Origin: Bradyrhizobium sp. Arg816
GTDB taxonomy: Bacteria > Pseudomonadota > Alphaproteobacteria > Rhizobiales > Xanthobacteraceae
DNA length: 64,000 nt
NCBI RefSeq assembly: GCF_029989365.1
Contig: NZ_JAPRAQ010000021.1
Span: forward strand, 1 to 64,000
Direction: 5' to 3'
Below, piece by piece: positions 18,745 to 27,558 of the stretch. The notes under the pieces are model-generated. The model saw nothing but the letters and a program-made list of their open reading frames with translations, ran no database searches and had not been told where the DNA came from. The stretch's first letter is position 1; each line of letters opens with the position of its first letter. Position numbers and translations under genes: made by a program.

Positions 18745-19360
18745 GGGCAGCTGCTCAAGCTCCCGAAACCACGTCGGATCGTTTGCTTTCAGAGAAATTA
18801 GAATTGCGTCCGAAAGACAGTTTAAGCGGCGAGCAAACCCCACAGCGGCGAGGCCGAGCCTGATCTAAAGCGGGATGGTTCAATCACGTTGTGGCCGCAT
18901 TCGGCAGCACGGAAGTTTCCGGTGAAAGGACCCCCAAAAGACGCGGGATGCAAGATACGAGCGCATCGTGGGGTGGGCAAGGGTCGCGCGTCATCATCGC
19001 GGGCGCCGCTTGATCGGGTTGGAAACAATGCTCTCACAAGGACCGCGGACAGCATGCGGACGTACCTAGGCGAGCCAATCTGGAGCGCTCAACTGAGAGG
19101 CCTTGGCTCCAACCCATACACGATAGCCTGAACCGCCGATCTTCCAATCACTGGATCGAATCGAGATCGACGGCCCTCATAAGTTACCTTGATCGAACTG
19201 CAGCAAGTTCGTGCAACTCGATGCCTCCCCCGACGAAAAGACGGCCAGAAACACTCTGGCCGTTCCTGACGATCGAAACGATCCGCGTCATGGCTTGCGA
19301 AGATGTCCACACGATTAAAGGATCAAGTTTTCGAAGCGTATCCCCCTGCCCTGTGCTCTT
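18745..19360. other. Gene-free stretch
   Basis: No supported gene between the repeat effector and the convergent virK-like gene. Only short frames without ribosome sites are seen. Confidence 0.35.
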
Positions 19361-19362
19361 CG

Positions 19363-19803
19363 TTACCAGATGAACTTTGCGCCATCCGGCAGTTCGCAGA
19401 TGAATTCGCCCTGGTTCACGAGTTCGGTGGTCCCGACGACAAGCTTCGAGGCTCGCACCGTCAGCTTGCCTTCGCGGCTGAGGCTATGGCGGATGTACTC
19501 GGTCACGGCATGTCCGGAGCTGTCGACCGTTTGGTGCGCATTGGCGAAGCTGATGCCGTTCTGGGCGGTCACCCTGAAGGCATTGATGACCAGACCGGCC
19601 TGCGTCGCCGACGCAGGCTTGCCAGCCTCCGCGGTGGTACAGCGGCTCATGTCCAGTATGAGCTTCACATTCTTCCCGGCCTGCAGGGCATTGAGCACCT
19701 CAGTGTATTTCGGCGAGGGCTCATCGGCTCTCGCCAGAGCGCTCCCGCTCGCGGCCGAAAGCAAGGACAACAGGATCGTCAATCCTATGCCAGTAAACTT
19801 CAT
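19363..19803 (-). CDS. virK: VirK-like exported protein
   Basis: 146 residues from MKFTGIGLTILLSLL. A frame opening nine codons upstream exists, but GAGGGAGAAG lies just ahead of the ATG at 19803. A cleavable signal peptide (hydrophobic residues 4-22, cleavage near ALARA-DEP) is followed by EVLNALQAGKNVKLILDMSRC, which matches the VirK family (Agrobacterium VirK and rhizobial relatives: a conserved K-V-x-x-x-x-D-x-S-x-C stretch). A second Cys lies in GEFICELPDG. VirK family proteins are probably periplasmic and of unclear function; several sit in symbiosis islands near plant-interaction genes. No tts or vir box was recognised upstream. Confidence 0.7.
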   Translation of the reverse strand: MKFTGIGLTILLSLLSAASGSALARADEPSPKYTEVLNALQAGKNVKLILDMSRCTTAEAGKPASATQAGLVINAFRVTAQNGISFANAHQTVDSSGHAVTEYIRHSLSREGKLTVRASKLVVGTTELVNQGEFICELPDGAKFIW

Positions 19804-20443
19804 ATGCTCTTCTCCCTCGACAAGTACCACAGATCTCGTTTTTCAAGTCTGCGTGCTCGCAAGCCGTTTGGCTGATTCCACACATCAAGCGCGCTCGCGC
19901 CTGCGACAAAAACATCCTGTCGCAACCAAGCGCAAGTAGTTGTGATGGCTATTCCGACATCACAACCTCGTATGTCAGGTTTGCGGAAGTGGCTTAGCCT
20001 CGCGCGACGTCGACTAGAACGATCTGATCGAGCGTAGGCCGCTTGGAAAACACAAAACGGCAATCGGTCGCGCTCCTCCATTGCAGGCCCAACGACCGAA
20101 AGCATGCAATTCTCACATCTGCATAAAGTAGACGATCTAGGAAACACTTCGACCAGCCGCATGCGCCAGCTTGTCCATCTTGATAGCTGTGCAAGGACTG
20201 TCTGCCCCAGACGACGTCTCCGCAATGAGGTGGTGGAGCGAACCTGACGCGGCGGTCGGATCAAGCTCAGTCAAGGCACCCGATCTCGGCCTAGTCGAAA
20301 CAGCAATACCAGAAGGCATAAGGCGGCACCGACTTTTGATCCGTCGCTTTGCGCGGCTTCCGTCCAGCTGACCGCTCGCTTCACTGACTGAATCCATTCG
20401 GCATCCCTCAAAAGGCTAAAGCTAAATGGCTTCCTTCCTGGTC
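19804..20443. other. Gene-free stretch between virK and the NopP-like tts box
   Basis: This divergent intergenic region must hold the virK promoter. No convincing ORF or repeat was seen; small frames at 19994-20397 (minus) lack ribosome sites. Confidence 0.35.
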
Positions 20444-20478
20444 CGTCAGCTTCTCGAAAGCTGCACCTGCAACAATCT
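20444..20478 (+). promoter_or_regulatory. tts box of the NopP-like gene, copy 2
   Basis: GTCAGCTTCTCGAAAGCTGC is a near-perfect tts box, followed by CACCTGCAACAATCTAC in the less conserved right part. The start codon of the downstream gene is 35 bases further on at 20513. The promoter element appears intact although the gene behind it is broken. Confidence 0.85.
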
Positions 20479-20512
20479 ACGCCTACAGCCGGCACTCGAA
20501 GGGAGAAGAGAT

Positions 20513-21506
20513 ATGAATGTTGATCCGCGGAATGCCGCAGACACTCCCTTTCAGGTTCACGACGCGCTGCAGCACGCGCACCGCGTCGACTGGCAACCGG
20601 ACGAGCTTAGCGCCCAGACCGGCGCACCGGTACACAGTTCAGAAGATCAAGAAAGCTTTGAGCAGCAGCTGAATGACTTGGATCTAGACGACTTAGATTC
20701 GGTCTACCCGACCTCGCATGCAGTCTCCTTAGCGGCAAATTCCGCGACTGATCCTCGTCTGCGCCGAACGACGTGGCCCCGGAACCCATCGCTATCCAGC
20801 CTCATCATTTGTCAGCGCGCGCGCTCAGCTTGCCGCAACACTGACAGGCGCCACTCTTGAAGCGCTTCGGAACGAGATCGACCTTGCCGAGCAGCAAGCA
20901 GCACATTGGTCATCGGCGACCGCAGCTCCCGTCGATCGGGACCGCCTATTCGACGAGGTGGTGGGGCGTCATATGTCACACTGCGGCGTTTTCAGAATCA
21001 GGACAATGATTGCAAGCCGCGCATGGAAGAAAACACGAGCGCGATATCGCATGTCCGCAACACGGCTCGGGATCGTTCTTCCGTTGGAGATCCTCTGGAG
21101 CGGTATGCTATGGACCGAGCGCGCCAAGCTGGCTGGCATATGCGCGGGAAGACAACAGCATCACCCTTCGTATCGTTGGTCGAGGATCCGGCAAAACTCG
21201 CCGTTTCTCGCGATCCTTGGGCGAGAGCGATCGCCAACATGCGGACGCGCTGCACACCCCGTACCGAAGCCAACTGTCTGGACCCCCGAGGACGTGCTGA
21301 TTAGCATTGGGCTTGGAATGAATGCCGAAGATCAGGACAACATCGATGGGACGTCGATTGATATGCTCACTGGGCAGAACGCCAACCCTAGAAACCGAGC
21401 GCCTGTTCCCGGGGCGGCAATTTGGAAAGCTACCGGACCGCTAGCGAAGCAAATCCCTACAAGCACGAGAGTAATGAGTAGATGGTCTGTCGACTGCGCC
21501 ATTTGA
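20513..21506 (+). pseudogene. nopP: Decayed NopP-like effector gene, copy 2 (with intact start)
   Basis: The ATG at 20513 follows GGGAGAAG. The first 95 or so residues (MNVDPRN..., ESFEQQLNDLDLDDLDSVYPTSHA, DPRLRR) read cleanly, as in an effector N-terminus. Near 20800 the frame shifts: SSFVSARAQLAATLTGATLEALRNEIDLAEQQAAHW then RLFDEVV. It shifts again to RARQAGWHMRGKTTASPFVSLVEDPAKLAVSRDPWARAIANMRT, then PKPTVWTPEDVLI, and finally TYRTASEANPYK. At least three frameshifts make a full-length product impossible. A truncated peptide of about 116 residues could still be made from the strong tts box and ribosome site. Related to the remnant at 15247-16180. The NopP identity is from memory of the family; the end coordinate is approximate. 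Confidence 0.6.
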
Positions 21507-21946
21507 CAGGTTCGTTGGCGTTCAAGCACCAAAACACCCCCAAGGAAGAACTGGAGAACGGCGCACCAGCTCCGCCTCACGCACAACAGCTCGAGCATAT
21601 TGGCGGCGTGATCGATGGCCCGATCAATTCGCCGATCGAGCGGTACAGCAGTTGAGGGCTGCGACGGAAGATGCCCCCCGACGGTTGGGAGGACGCCGGA
21701 CCATCCTCTCTCCCCTGCCCGCTCGTTAAAGCATTCTGGCATCTTAGATGCGTTGTGACATCGCCCGGCATCAATTTGTTAGCCACCCCCACGGTTGGCC
21801 GGCGGCTTTGGTTAAGCCGCTGAACGCTCCCCTGCTTAGCTAGCTCGGCCTGACATTAACCGCGCGGTCAACTAAACAGGTCTTTCGGCCGCAATCGTAT
21901 CAGGTATTCACTCACCCGTAGCAAACGGCGCTATTGCATTACAGCC
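21507..21946. other. Gene-free stretch upstream of the nod box
   Basis: No gene recognised. Short antisense frames only. Confidence 0.35.
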
Positions 21947-21996
21947 GATCCGTAACCTGGATGCGTTCCATCAAAACAATCGATTTTGCCGAGCAT
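21947..21996 (+). promoter_or_regulatory. nod box (NodD-binding promoter)
   Basis: ATCCGTAACCTGGATGCG is followed by ATCAAAACAATCGATTTTGC and CGAGC. This keeps the nod-box halves ATCC...GGATG and ATCnAAACAATCGATTTTnCC with correct spacing; differences are few (G for A after TTTT, GAGC for AATC). It points towards ttsI, which in rhizobia is activated by flavonoids and NodD through a nod box. The distance to the ttsI start codon is about 1.5 kb, with no convincing gene in between. Confidence 0.85.
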
Positions 21997-23515
21997 GCCT
22001 ACAGGCCTCATAGTCGATCGCGATATATGGAGACCGCATTCAAGATGACCTCTGGCAATCGATTCTCTCCTCAGCCCCTTGCCGAACAACTTGGCTCGCG
22101 CCAACTTGGCTCGCGCGATCGGCAGTGTGCATTTCGGACGTTAGGTCCTGCGCGTCACATCGACGTCCCGCGCCCGCCCCGATTTTCCCACTAAATTGCC
22201 GAGTATGAGGCGGATCGGATTGGCCGATCTTTGGCGCCATAGCCGAACGACTGCCTCTTCGCGCGCTTCAAGGCGTTATGGCGCTACGCTTGATTGGACG
22301 GACGAATGCTCACGATCTTGGACAGAGCGAGATTGACCTTCGCACAGCTCGACGGCATGGCCCCACTGTGTCGTCATTGCCTCACAAGGAGTCCGATGTT
22401 GATGGCGCCGATACAAAGAGCCCTTAAAGGCACTTGAATCTCACCCAGCGTCAGATTGTAGGATTTCCGACAGTCCCGCGACAGAATCCACTCGCGTGAA
22501 CTCTTCCTGACAGGTAGCGACAATTGCGAACGTCTCAGAACCTCAATGCTCGGCCAATACGGCTTGTGACACTGCTTGACTGCTCCGATTCAGAGCTTGC
22601 ATCGTTAATCTGCTCTGTGAGCGCAAGACGAACCGCGCTCTTCGTAGCCAGACCAGGATCCAGCGCGCGAGAACAAGGCGAGCAATCGCCGTACCGATCA
22701 CAGGCAGAGTCCAAGCTTGAGACTAGATCGTTCTTGCGCCGTTCAATCCGTCTGACGAAATTGAGCCGGCGTCACCAGCTCAGACAATGCGCGACAGCGA
22801 TGCCAGGCTCAAGTTGTCCTTCCTTGCCAGCCTTCGCTCGGCTGGCGCGGATAAGATCTCGGAAGCAACCGAGCTTCAAGACGGTTGACACCATGTTTGG
22901 TTATTATCACCGGATAGCGAGACAATGTCTAACCCGCCGATGGGCGTGTTGATCGTTTCATCGCATCTTGGCTTTTTGCAGCTCCGTCGTCCGACGCATA
23001 GCGCGTGAACCGTCTTAAACGCGGAAAACTTGCGTTGTCGTGACTTGACGACACTACGGGCCCAACAGCCCTGCAGGACTGACCGCGGTCTAGGCGAATT
23101 TGGGGAGTTTCCAATGTCGGTTTCGCAAGTCTGTTCGGCGGCAAATACAGCCGCTCTCGCCTGCGCTTTCGTTTCGTTCGGGCGGTTTGGCACGATCGCT
23201 ACTGCAGGCGCTCGTGTAGTGCATGCAGGCATGCATCAGCGCGCGGCCAGGACTCTCGGCTTCGCGAGAGATTGCAGAGCTCTGGCTGGCGTAAGGGAGA
23301 TTTCGAGGAGCGCCCCCCCGCGCAGGCGATCCGCCGCAGGCCGCCACCTATCCGACGACGATGGACGCGCAGACATGGGTCGCCTACCAGCAACGTCTTG
23401 CGTGTCGTTTACGACTTTTCGAATTCACGCCAAAGCGGCAGCCTCTAGGTTCCGCCGAATTTCATGGTCAGCGTGACACGCTCAAGTCCTGCCGAGGATG
23501 GACGAGAGGCGATGA
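21997..23515. other. 1.5-kb stretch between nod box and ttsI, no clear gene
   Basis: If the nod box drives ttsI, this is a very long leader or contains genes I cannot recognise. A perfect 15-bp tandem duplication (CAACTTGGCTCGCGC twice) lies at 22087-22116. Frames at 22524-22952 and 23030-23476 (plus) lack ribosome sites and family motifs. Confidence 0.4.
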
Positions 23516-24205
23516 ATGCGAATTCTCCTGGTTGATCATCATGCGGACTTTGCCCGCGACGTGAAGGAAGCGCTCTTAAATTGTGGCTTCGCCGTCGACG
23601 TGACACGCACGCTGGATGAGGCGGCGGCCGCGCTCGATTGCGCGAACTACCACATGGTCCTGCTCGAATCGGCTTTGCCCGATGGAGACGGATTGGGCTG
23701 GCTGAAGCAGTTGCGGCGCGAGGGACGATCAATGCCGGCTATGATGATGAGCAGTCTCAATGATCTTAGCCGGCGGATTGCGATCTTCAATGCGGGCGCG
23801 GATGATTTTCTGCCCAAGCCCGTGTCTATCGACGAACTCATTGCCCGCATGCGAGCTATTTTGCGACGGTCAATGCAAATGATGGCGCCGGTTGTGACAT
23901 TCGGGAATCTGCATTTCGATCCGATCGCGAGACAAGTCTCGATCGGCGGTCAAATACTGAGAATTGCGCGCCGCGAAGTGTGCATTCTTGAACATCTGCT
24001 CAACCGCGCGGGCCGTACCGTGCCGCGCGCATCACTCGAAGATAGCTTGTATGCATTTGACGATGAGGTCTCGACCAATGCGCTGGAGGTCGGGATTTAT
24101 CGCTTACGCACGCACTTGAGCCAAGCGGGTGCAACGCTGAGGATCAAGACCGCGCGCGGTGTCGGTTACACCCTCGAACTCATTGGCGCAGCATCGGCTG
24201 CCTAG
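23516..24205 (+). CDS. ttsI: TtsI, transcriptional activator of the T3SS regulon
   Basis: A 229-residue OmpR/PhoB-type response regulator: receiver domain at residues 1-118, winged-helix DNA-binding domain at about 128-222 with ALEVGIYRLRTHLSQAG...KTARGVGYTLE. The phosphoacceptor position in HMVLLESALPDGDG holds Glu51 instead of Asp, and the acidic pair is VDHH rather than VDDx, as described for TtsI proteins, which are thought to be active without phosphorylation. GAGAGG precedes the ATG. It heads a plus-strand set with rhcC2 and a CpaD-like lipoprotein, downstream of the nod box, and its targets are the tts boxes in this window. Confidence 0.93.
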   Translation: MRILLVDHHADFARDVKEALLNCGFAVDVTRTLDEAAAALDCANYHMVLLESALPDGDGLGWLKQLRREGRSMPAMMMSSLNDLSRRIAIFNAGADDFLPKPVSIDELIARMRAILRRSMQMMAPVVTFGNLHFDPIARQVSIGGQILRIARREVCILEHLLNRAGRTVPRASLEDSLYAFDDEVSTNALEVGIYRLRTHLSQAGATLRIKTARGVGYTLELIGAASAA

Positions 24206-24232
24206 CCGATCGAACTTGAAAGCAGCACTCCC

Positions 24233-25681
24233 TTGAACGTGGTTAACAATGACGCCGGCGAGCCGCCGATGGTCGCCAGCGGCTCGCACTATGCCGCTTT
24301 TCCCCGCTTCAGCTACGTCCTGTGCGCACTCGCTGTGCTATTTCCGCTTGCTGTCACAGCTCAGACAAAGTGGGATCGCAAAGGGGAACCGCCTCGTGCG
24401 GCGCCTGGCAGCACCACGGGCACGATCAACCTTACCTCCTCACAGGGCAAGACAGTTCATCTGACCGGGCCGGCTGCGAGCATTTTTATAGCCGACCCGG
24501 CGATTGCGGATTATCAGGCGCCATCGAACACCACGGTTTTCGTGTTTGGCAAAAAGGCCGGACGGACGAGCTTGTTTGCCCTGAACGACAACGGAGAGGC
24601 TCTCGCCGAGCTGCGTGTTGTCGTCACCCAACCGATCGAGGATCTGCGGGCCGCGCTTAAGGCCGAGGTCGGCGACTATCCAATTCAGGTCAGCTATACC
24701 CCGCGCGGCGCGATCCTTAGCGGTACGGCGCCTAATGCCGACGTCGTCGAGGCCGCCAAGAAGGTCACTGAGCAGTTTCTTGGCGGGGGCGCGCTGGTTG
24801 CCAACAAGATCCAGGTCGCCGGCTCATTGCAGGTGAATCTCAGCGTACGGGTGGCAGAAGTCTCCCGCAGCGCCGTCAAGGATCTCAACATCAACTTCAC
24901 CGCCTCGAGCCCAAACGGCGCTTTCCTTGTGACCGGCAAAGGGGGTGGGTCCGGCTCGGCCGGCGGCGGCGGCACGATCGGGATTGGGTTTAGCGCCGGC
25001 AATACCAACCTGAGCGCTGTTCTCGACGCTCTCGCGAGCGAGCACCTCGCATCAATCCTGGCTGAGCCGAATCTAACAGCCATGTCCGGCGAAGCCGCAA
25101 GCTTCCTCGCCGGCGGCGAATTCCCCATTCCGGTGATGCAGGACAACCGGCAGGTTTCCGTCCAGTTTCGCCAGTTCGGCGTGAGCCTCGAGTTCGTTCC
25201 GACGGTTCTCAACAATAATCAGATCAATGTCCGTGTGAAGCCCGAAGTCAGCGAATTGTCGAGCGAAGGCGAAGTCAAAATCAATGGCATGGCGGTCCCT
25301 GCCCTCTCGACTCGGCGGGCGAGCACGGTGGTCGAGCTCGCCAGCGGTCAGAGCTTTGCAATCGGCGGCCTCATCAGGCGCAACTTCAACACTGATATCG
25401 GCGAGTTTCCCTGGCTCGGCGATGTGCCGATCCTGGGCGCGCTTTTTCGCTCCTCATCGTTTCAAAAACGTGAAACCGAGCTGGTCATTATTGTCACGCC
25501 TTACATCGTGCGGCCCGGACCGAATCCGAACCGCATGAGTGCGCCGAGCGACCGCATCTCACCGCCCTCAGACGCGGGGCGGATTTTGACGAACACGGTG
25601 GCCCGGCCGCCGCGAGAGCGCGATGCGCCTCGCGCCAGCGCACCAGGATTGACCGGCAGCGCCGGCTTTATTATCGAATGA
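24233..25681 (+). CDS. rhcC2: RhcC2, T3SS outer-membrane secretin (C-terminal part of the split secretin; CpaC-like)
   Basis: 482 residues from a TTG at 24233. A later ATG at 24269 gives a tidier signal peptide (FSYVLCALAVLFPLAVTAQ) and may be the true start. After export the chain has a CpaC/RcpA-type N-terminal domain (about 60-135: INLTSSQGKTVHLTGPAASIFIADP), a BON-like region (about 140-200) and the secretin core (about 200-430) with the VPxLG hallmark (GDVPILGALFRS) and TELVIIVTPYIVRP. The disordered Pro-rich tail ends GSAGFIIE. Rhizobial T3SS split the secretin into RhcC1 (N-terminal domain, here 35828-36529) and RhcC2. The gene follows ttsI by 27 bp, so it is probably cotranscribed. 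Confidence 0.93.
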   Translation: MNVVNNDAGEPPMVASGSHYAAFPRFSYVLCALAVLFPLAVTAQTKWDRKGEPPRAAPGSTTGTINLTSSQGKTVHLTGPAASIFIADPAIADYQAPSNTTVFVFGKKAGRTSLFALNDNGEALAELRVVVTQPIEDLRAALKAEVGDYPIQVSYTPRGAILSGTAPNADVVEAAKKVTEQFLGGGALVANKIQVAGSLQVNLSVRVAEVSRSAVKDLNINFTASSPNGAFLVTGKGGGSGSAGGGGTIGIGFSAGNTNLSAVLDALASEHLASILAEPNLTAMSGEAASFLAGGEFPIPVMQDNRQVSVQFRQFGVSLEFVPTVLNNNQINVRVKPEVSELSSEGEVKINGMAVPALSTRRASTVVELASGQSFAIGGLIRRNFNTDIGEFPWLGDVPILGALFRSSSFQKRETELVIIVTPYIVRPGPNPNRMSAPSDRISPPSDAGRILTNTVARPPRERDAPRASAPGLTGSAGFIIE

Positions 25682-25691
25682 GGATGGCCAA

Positions 25692-26324
25692 ATGACTTTG
25701 CGACATCTGTGCTACCCGATCGTTATTGGAGCAACATTGGGGGGCTGCGCAGTTACTGCCTCGATCCAGCCCGCGCCGGCTAACCAAGAGATCCAGGTCG
25801 AGCAGAAGAGTAGCGTGCTGTTCCTGCAGAGCCTTCGTGGCCCCGAACGGCATCGGCTGCGAAGCTTTATTGCAGCGACCAGTCGCGGCCGGCGGGATGC
25901 CCTCCATGTGGGTGTCATCGGCCCACCCAGACTCATTGCACAGGTGGCCCACGAGGCTCGCGCCATGGGCGTTGCCACCTACAACATCCGCCTGTCCGCT
26001 TCTCGTGTGGATTTGCCGGCTCGTTCCGGGGTGAGGATCGAAGCGATCACTTTCGAAGCCCATCCTCCGGTCTGCCCCTCGCTCTCCATCGTCGGTCCCA
26101 CAGTGAACGACAATTCGTTCAATCCAACCCTTGGCTGCTCAGTCCGGCATAACCTTGCGGTCATGGTCAATGAACCTGGCGACTTGTTAGGCAATAGCGC
26201 TGTCATGCCGACCAGTGGTGATCGTGCAGTGCTTCCCATCACCGCAGGTGGGGCCACGTCGGCGGGCAACAGGAGCAATTCGGAGGATCAAACCCATAAC
26301 AGGGTTGCGCCAGAAACCCAATAA
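25692..26324 (+). CDS. CpaD-like outer-membrane lipoprotein of the rhizobial T3SS (Y4xK type)
   Basis: 210 residues. Lipoprotein signal with lipobox GATLGGC (Cys near residue 19). The central part (residues about 55-160) has the CpaD pattern of a periplasmic pilus-assembly lipoprotein, including GVATYNIRLSAS and a CP.LSIVGP..NDNSFNPTLGCSVRHNLAVMV block typical of CpaD C-termini. The GAGG ribosome site sits 10 bp behind rhcC2, indicating an rhcC2-lipoprotein unit. In strain NGR234 the equivalent is y4xK, next to rhcC2. It probably helps the CpaC-like secretin insert or stay stable, by analogy with Tad pilus systems. Confidence 0.75.
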   Translation: MTLRHLCYPIVIGATLGGCAVTASIQPAPANQEIQVEQKSSVLFLQSLRGPERHRLRSFIAATSRGRRDALHVGVIGPPRLIAQVAHEARAMGVATYNIRLSASRVDLPARSGVRIEAITFEAHPPVCPSLSIVGPTVNDNSFNPTLGCSVRHNLAVMVNEPGDLLGNSAVMPTSGDRAVLPITAGGATSAGNRSNSEDQTHNRVAPETQ

Positions 26325-26520
26325 GCGGCTCGTAAGACCCGAGCAGCATGAACGTCGGTTAGCATCCTTGTCCATATCAGTCTTCGGAATCGGCCGACGA
26401 GCCTCCTGGATTTCAATCTTTGCTCGGTCCTTTCCTTGGGATCGTGCAGCTTGCAGATCAGGTTCTGGGACAGTTGGGTCGTTGACCAGAGATTTGAGCG
26501 CATCGCTGTTTTGCACGACG

Positions 26521-27558
26521 CTAAACTAGGCCAGCGGCAAAGACTGCCTTTGCAACCCTCTCGAAACAGTCCATCGGAACGGCCTTGCCCATCGCACCTT
26601 TTCGGATCAGCTGACGCGCCAACACATGATCCTCGACAATGCTCAGACGTTGGGCGCGCGCCTGTGCCAGTAACTGTGAAGCCGTTTCGCCCTCGCCGCG
26701 GCACACCAGTACCGGGACGCCGGTCTCGCCCCGAACGTAGCGCAGCCCGATCAATGTCGCTCGCCCCGTCAGTATCACTGTCGCCCGATGGATGCCGAGC
26801 GGAGACTCGTTCGCCGACTCCCGGCGGAGCCTGCGGTGTTCACCCTTGATCTGCGGACTACCATCCTGTTCCTTGGACTCGCGCTTGGCTTCGCTCTGCG
26901 TCATGCGCATGTCGCGCAAGAACAACCAACGTTGAATGAGCAGATCGGCCAAGCCGCCAATCAGAAGAGCGCCGGCAGCAATCGCGATCAGCACTTTGAG
27001 CTCTTTAAAGACAAAACCAAAGCAGCTCAAATCGCAAACGGGCAAGTATACCAGTGCCCTCCAACTTGCGAGCACAGTGAAAACGAACGTAGCGCCAAGA
27101 ACCAAAACTTTGACGATAGACTTTCCAAGCTCGACAACCGACCGCTGGGAGACAATCCGCTTCAGCCCTTTGACGGGGTCCAATTTTTCGAAGCTGGGTT
27201 TAAGCGGCTCAACCGAAATCGTCAGCCCGCCGCCGGCCAAGACACCGGCCAGAATCGCCGCAACAACCGCCGCACCTAGGATGGGCGCCGCGGCTGTTAT
27301 AGAAAGGTCCATCAATCCGACCAACGCCTGCCGGGCCGCACTGTTAAAGGGCTGTTCCTGCAGCTTGTCGGTGAGCCGCACGGCTTCGCGCCATCCGTCT
27401 TCGATCGGGCCCGCCCTGAAGCACAGGCAGCCGAAACCAGCGCAAAGGCTTGCCGCGGTCACAAAGTCGGCGCTGCGCGGGCTCTGCCCTTTCTTACGCG
27501 CGTCCCTCAGCTTCTTGTGACTTGGTGGAAGGTTTTTCTCTTCGCTCGTGTCGTTCAT
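26521..27558 (-). CDS. rhcU: RhcU, T3SS export-apparatus switch protein (SctU/FlhB family) without the NPTH motif
   Basis: 345 residues from MNDTSEEKNLPPSHKKLRDARKKGQ, the classic SctU N-terminus. The open frame upstream lies inside rhcT, and the chosen ATG overlaps the rhcT stop (ATGA). Four hydrophobic segments lie between about residues 30 and 210. The cytoplasmic domain contains MTQSEAKRESKEQDGSPQIKGEHRR, the usual linker. At the autocleavage site, where relatives read V..TNPTH, this protein reads VILTGRAT (residues 261-268), so Asn, Pro and His are all missing. The rest of the domain (RYVRGETGVPVLVCRG...A..IVED.VLAR.L) is intact. It may therefore not self-cleave. Last gene of the core operon. 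Confidence 0.93.
   Translation of the reverse strand: MNDTSEEKNLPPSHKKLRDARKKGQSPRSADFVTAASLCAGFGCLCFRAGPIEDGWREAVRLTDKLQEQPFNSAARQALVGLMDLSITAAAPILGAAVVAAILAGVLAGGGLTISVEPLKPSFEKLDPVKGLKRIVSQRSVVELGKSIVKVLVLGATFVFTVLASWRALVYLPVCDLSCFGFVFKELKVLIAIAAGALLIGGLADLLIQRWLFLRDMRMTQSEAKRESKEQDGSPQIKGEHRRLRRESANESPLGIHRATVILTGRATLIGLRYVRGETGVPVLVCRGEGETASQLLAQARAQRLSIVEDHVLARQLIRKGAMGKAVPMDCFERVAKAVFAAGLV

Noticed and set aside
21418..21450. AATTTGGAAAGCTACCGGACC resembles a tts box
   Set aside because: It lacks GTCAG, lies in the 3' part of the decayed NopP-like gene, and the aligned position of copy 1 is coding sequence; no gene follows closely.
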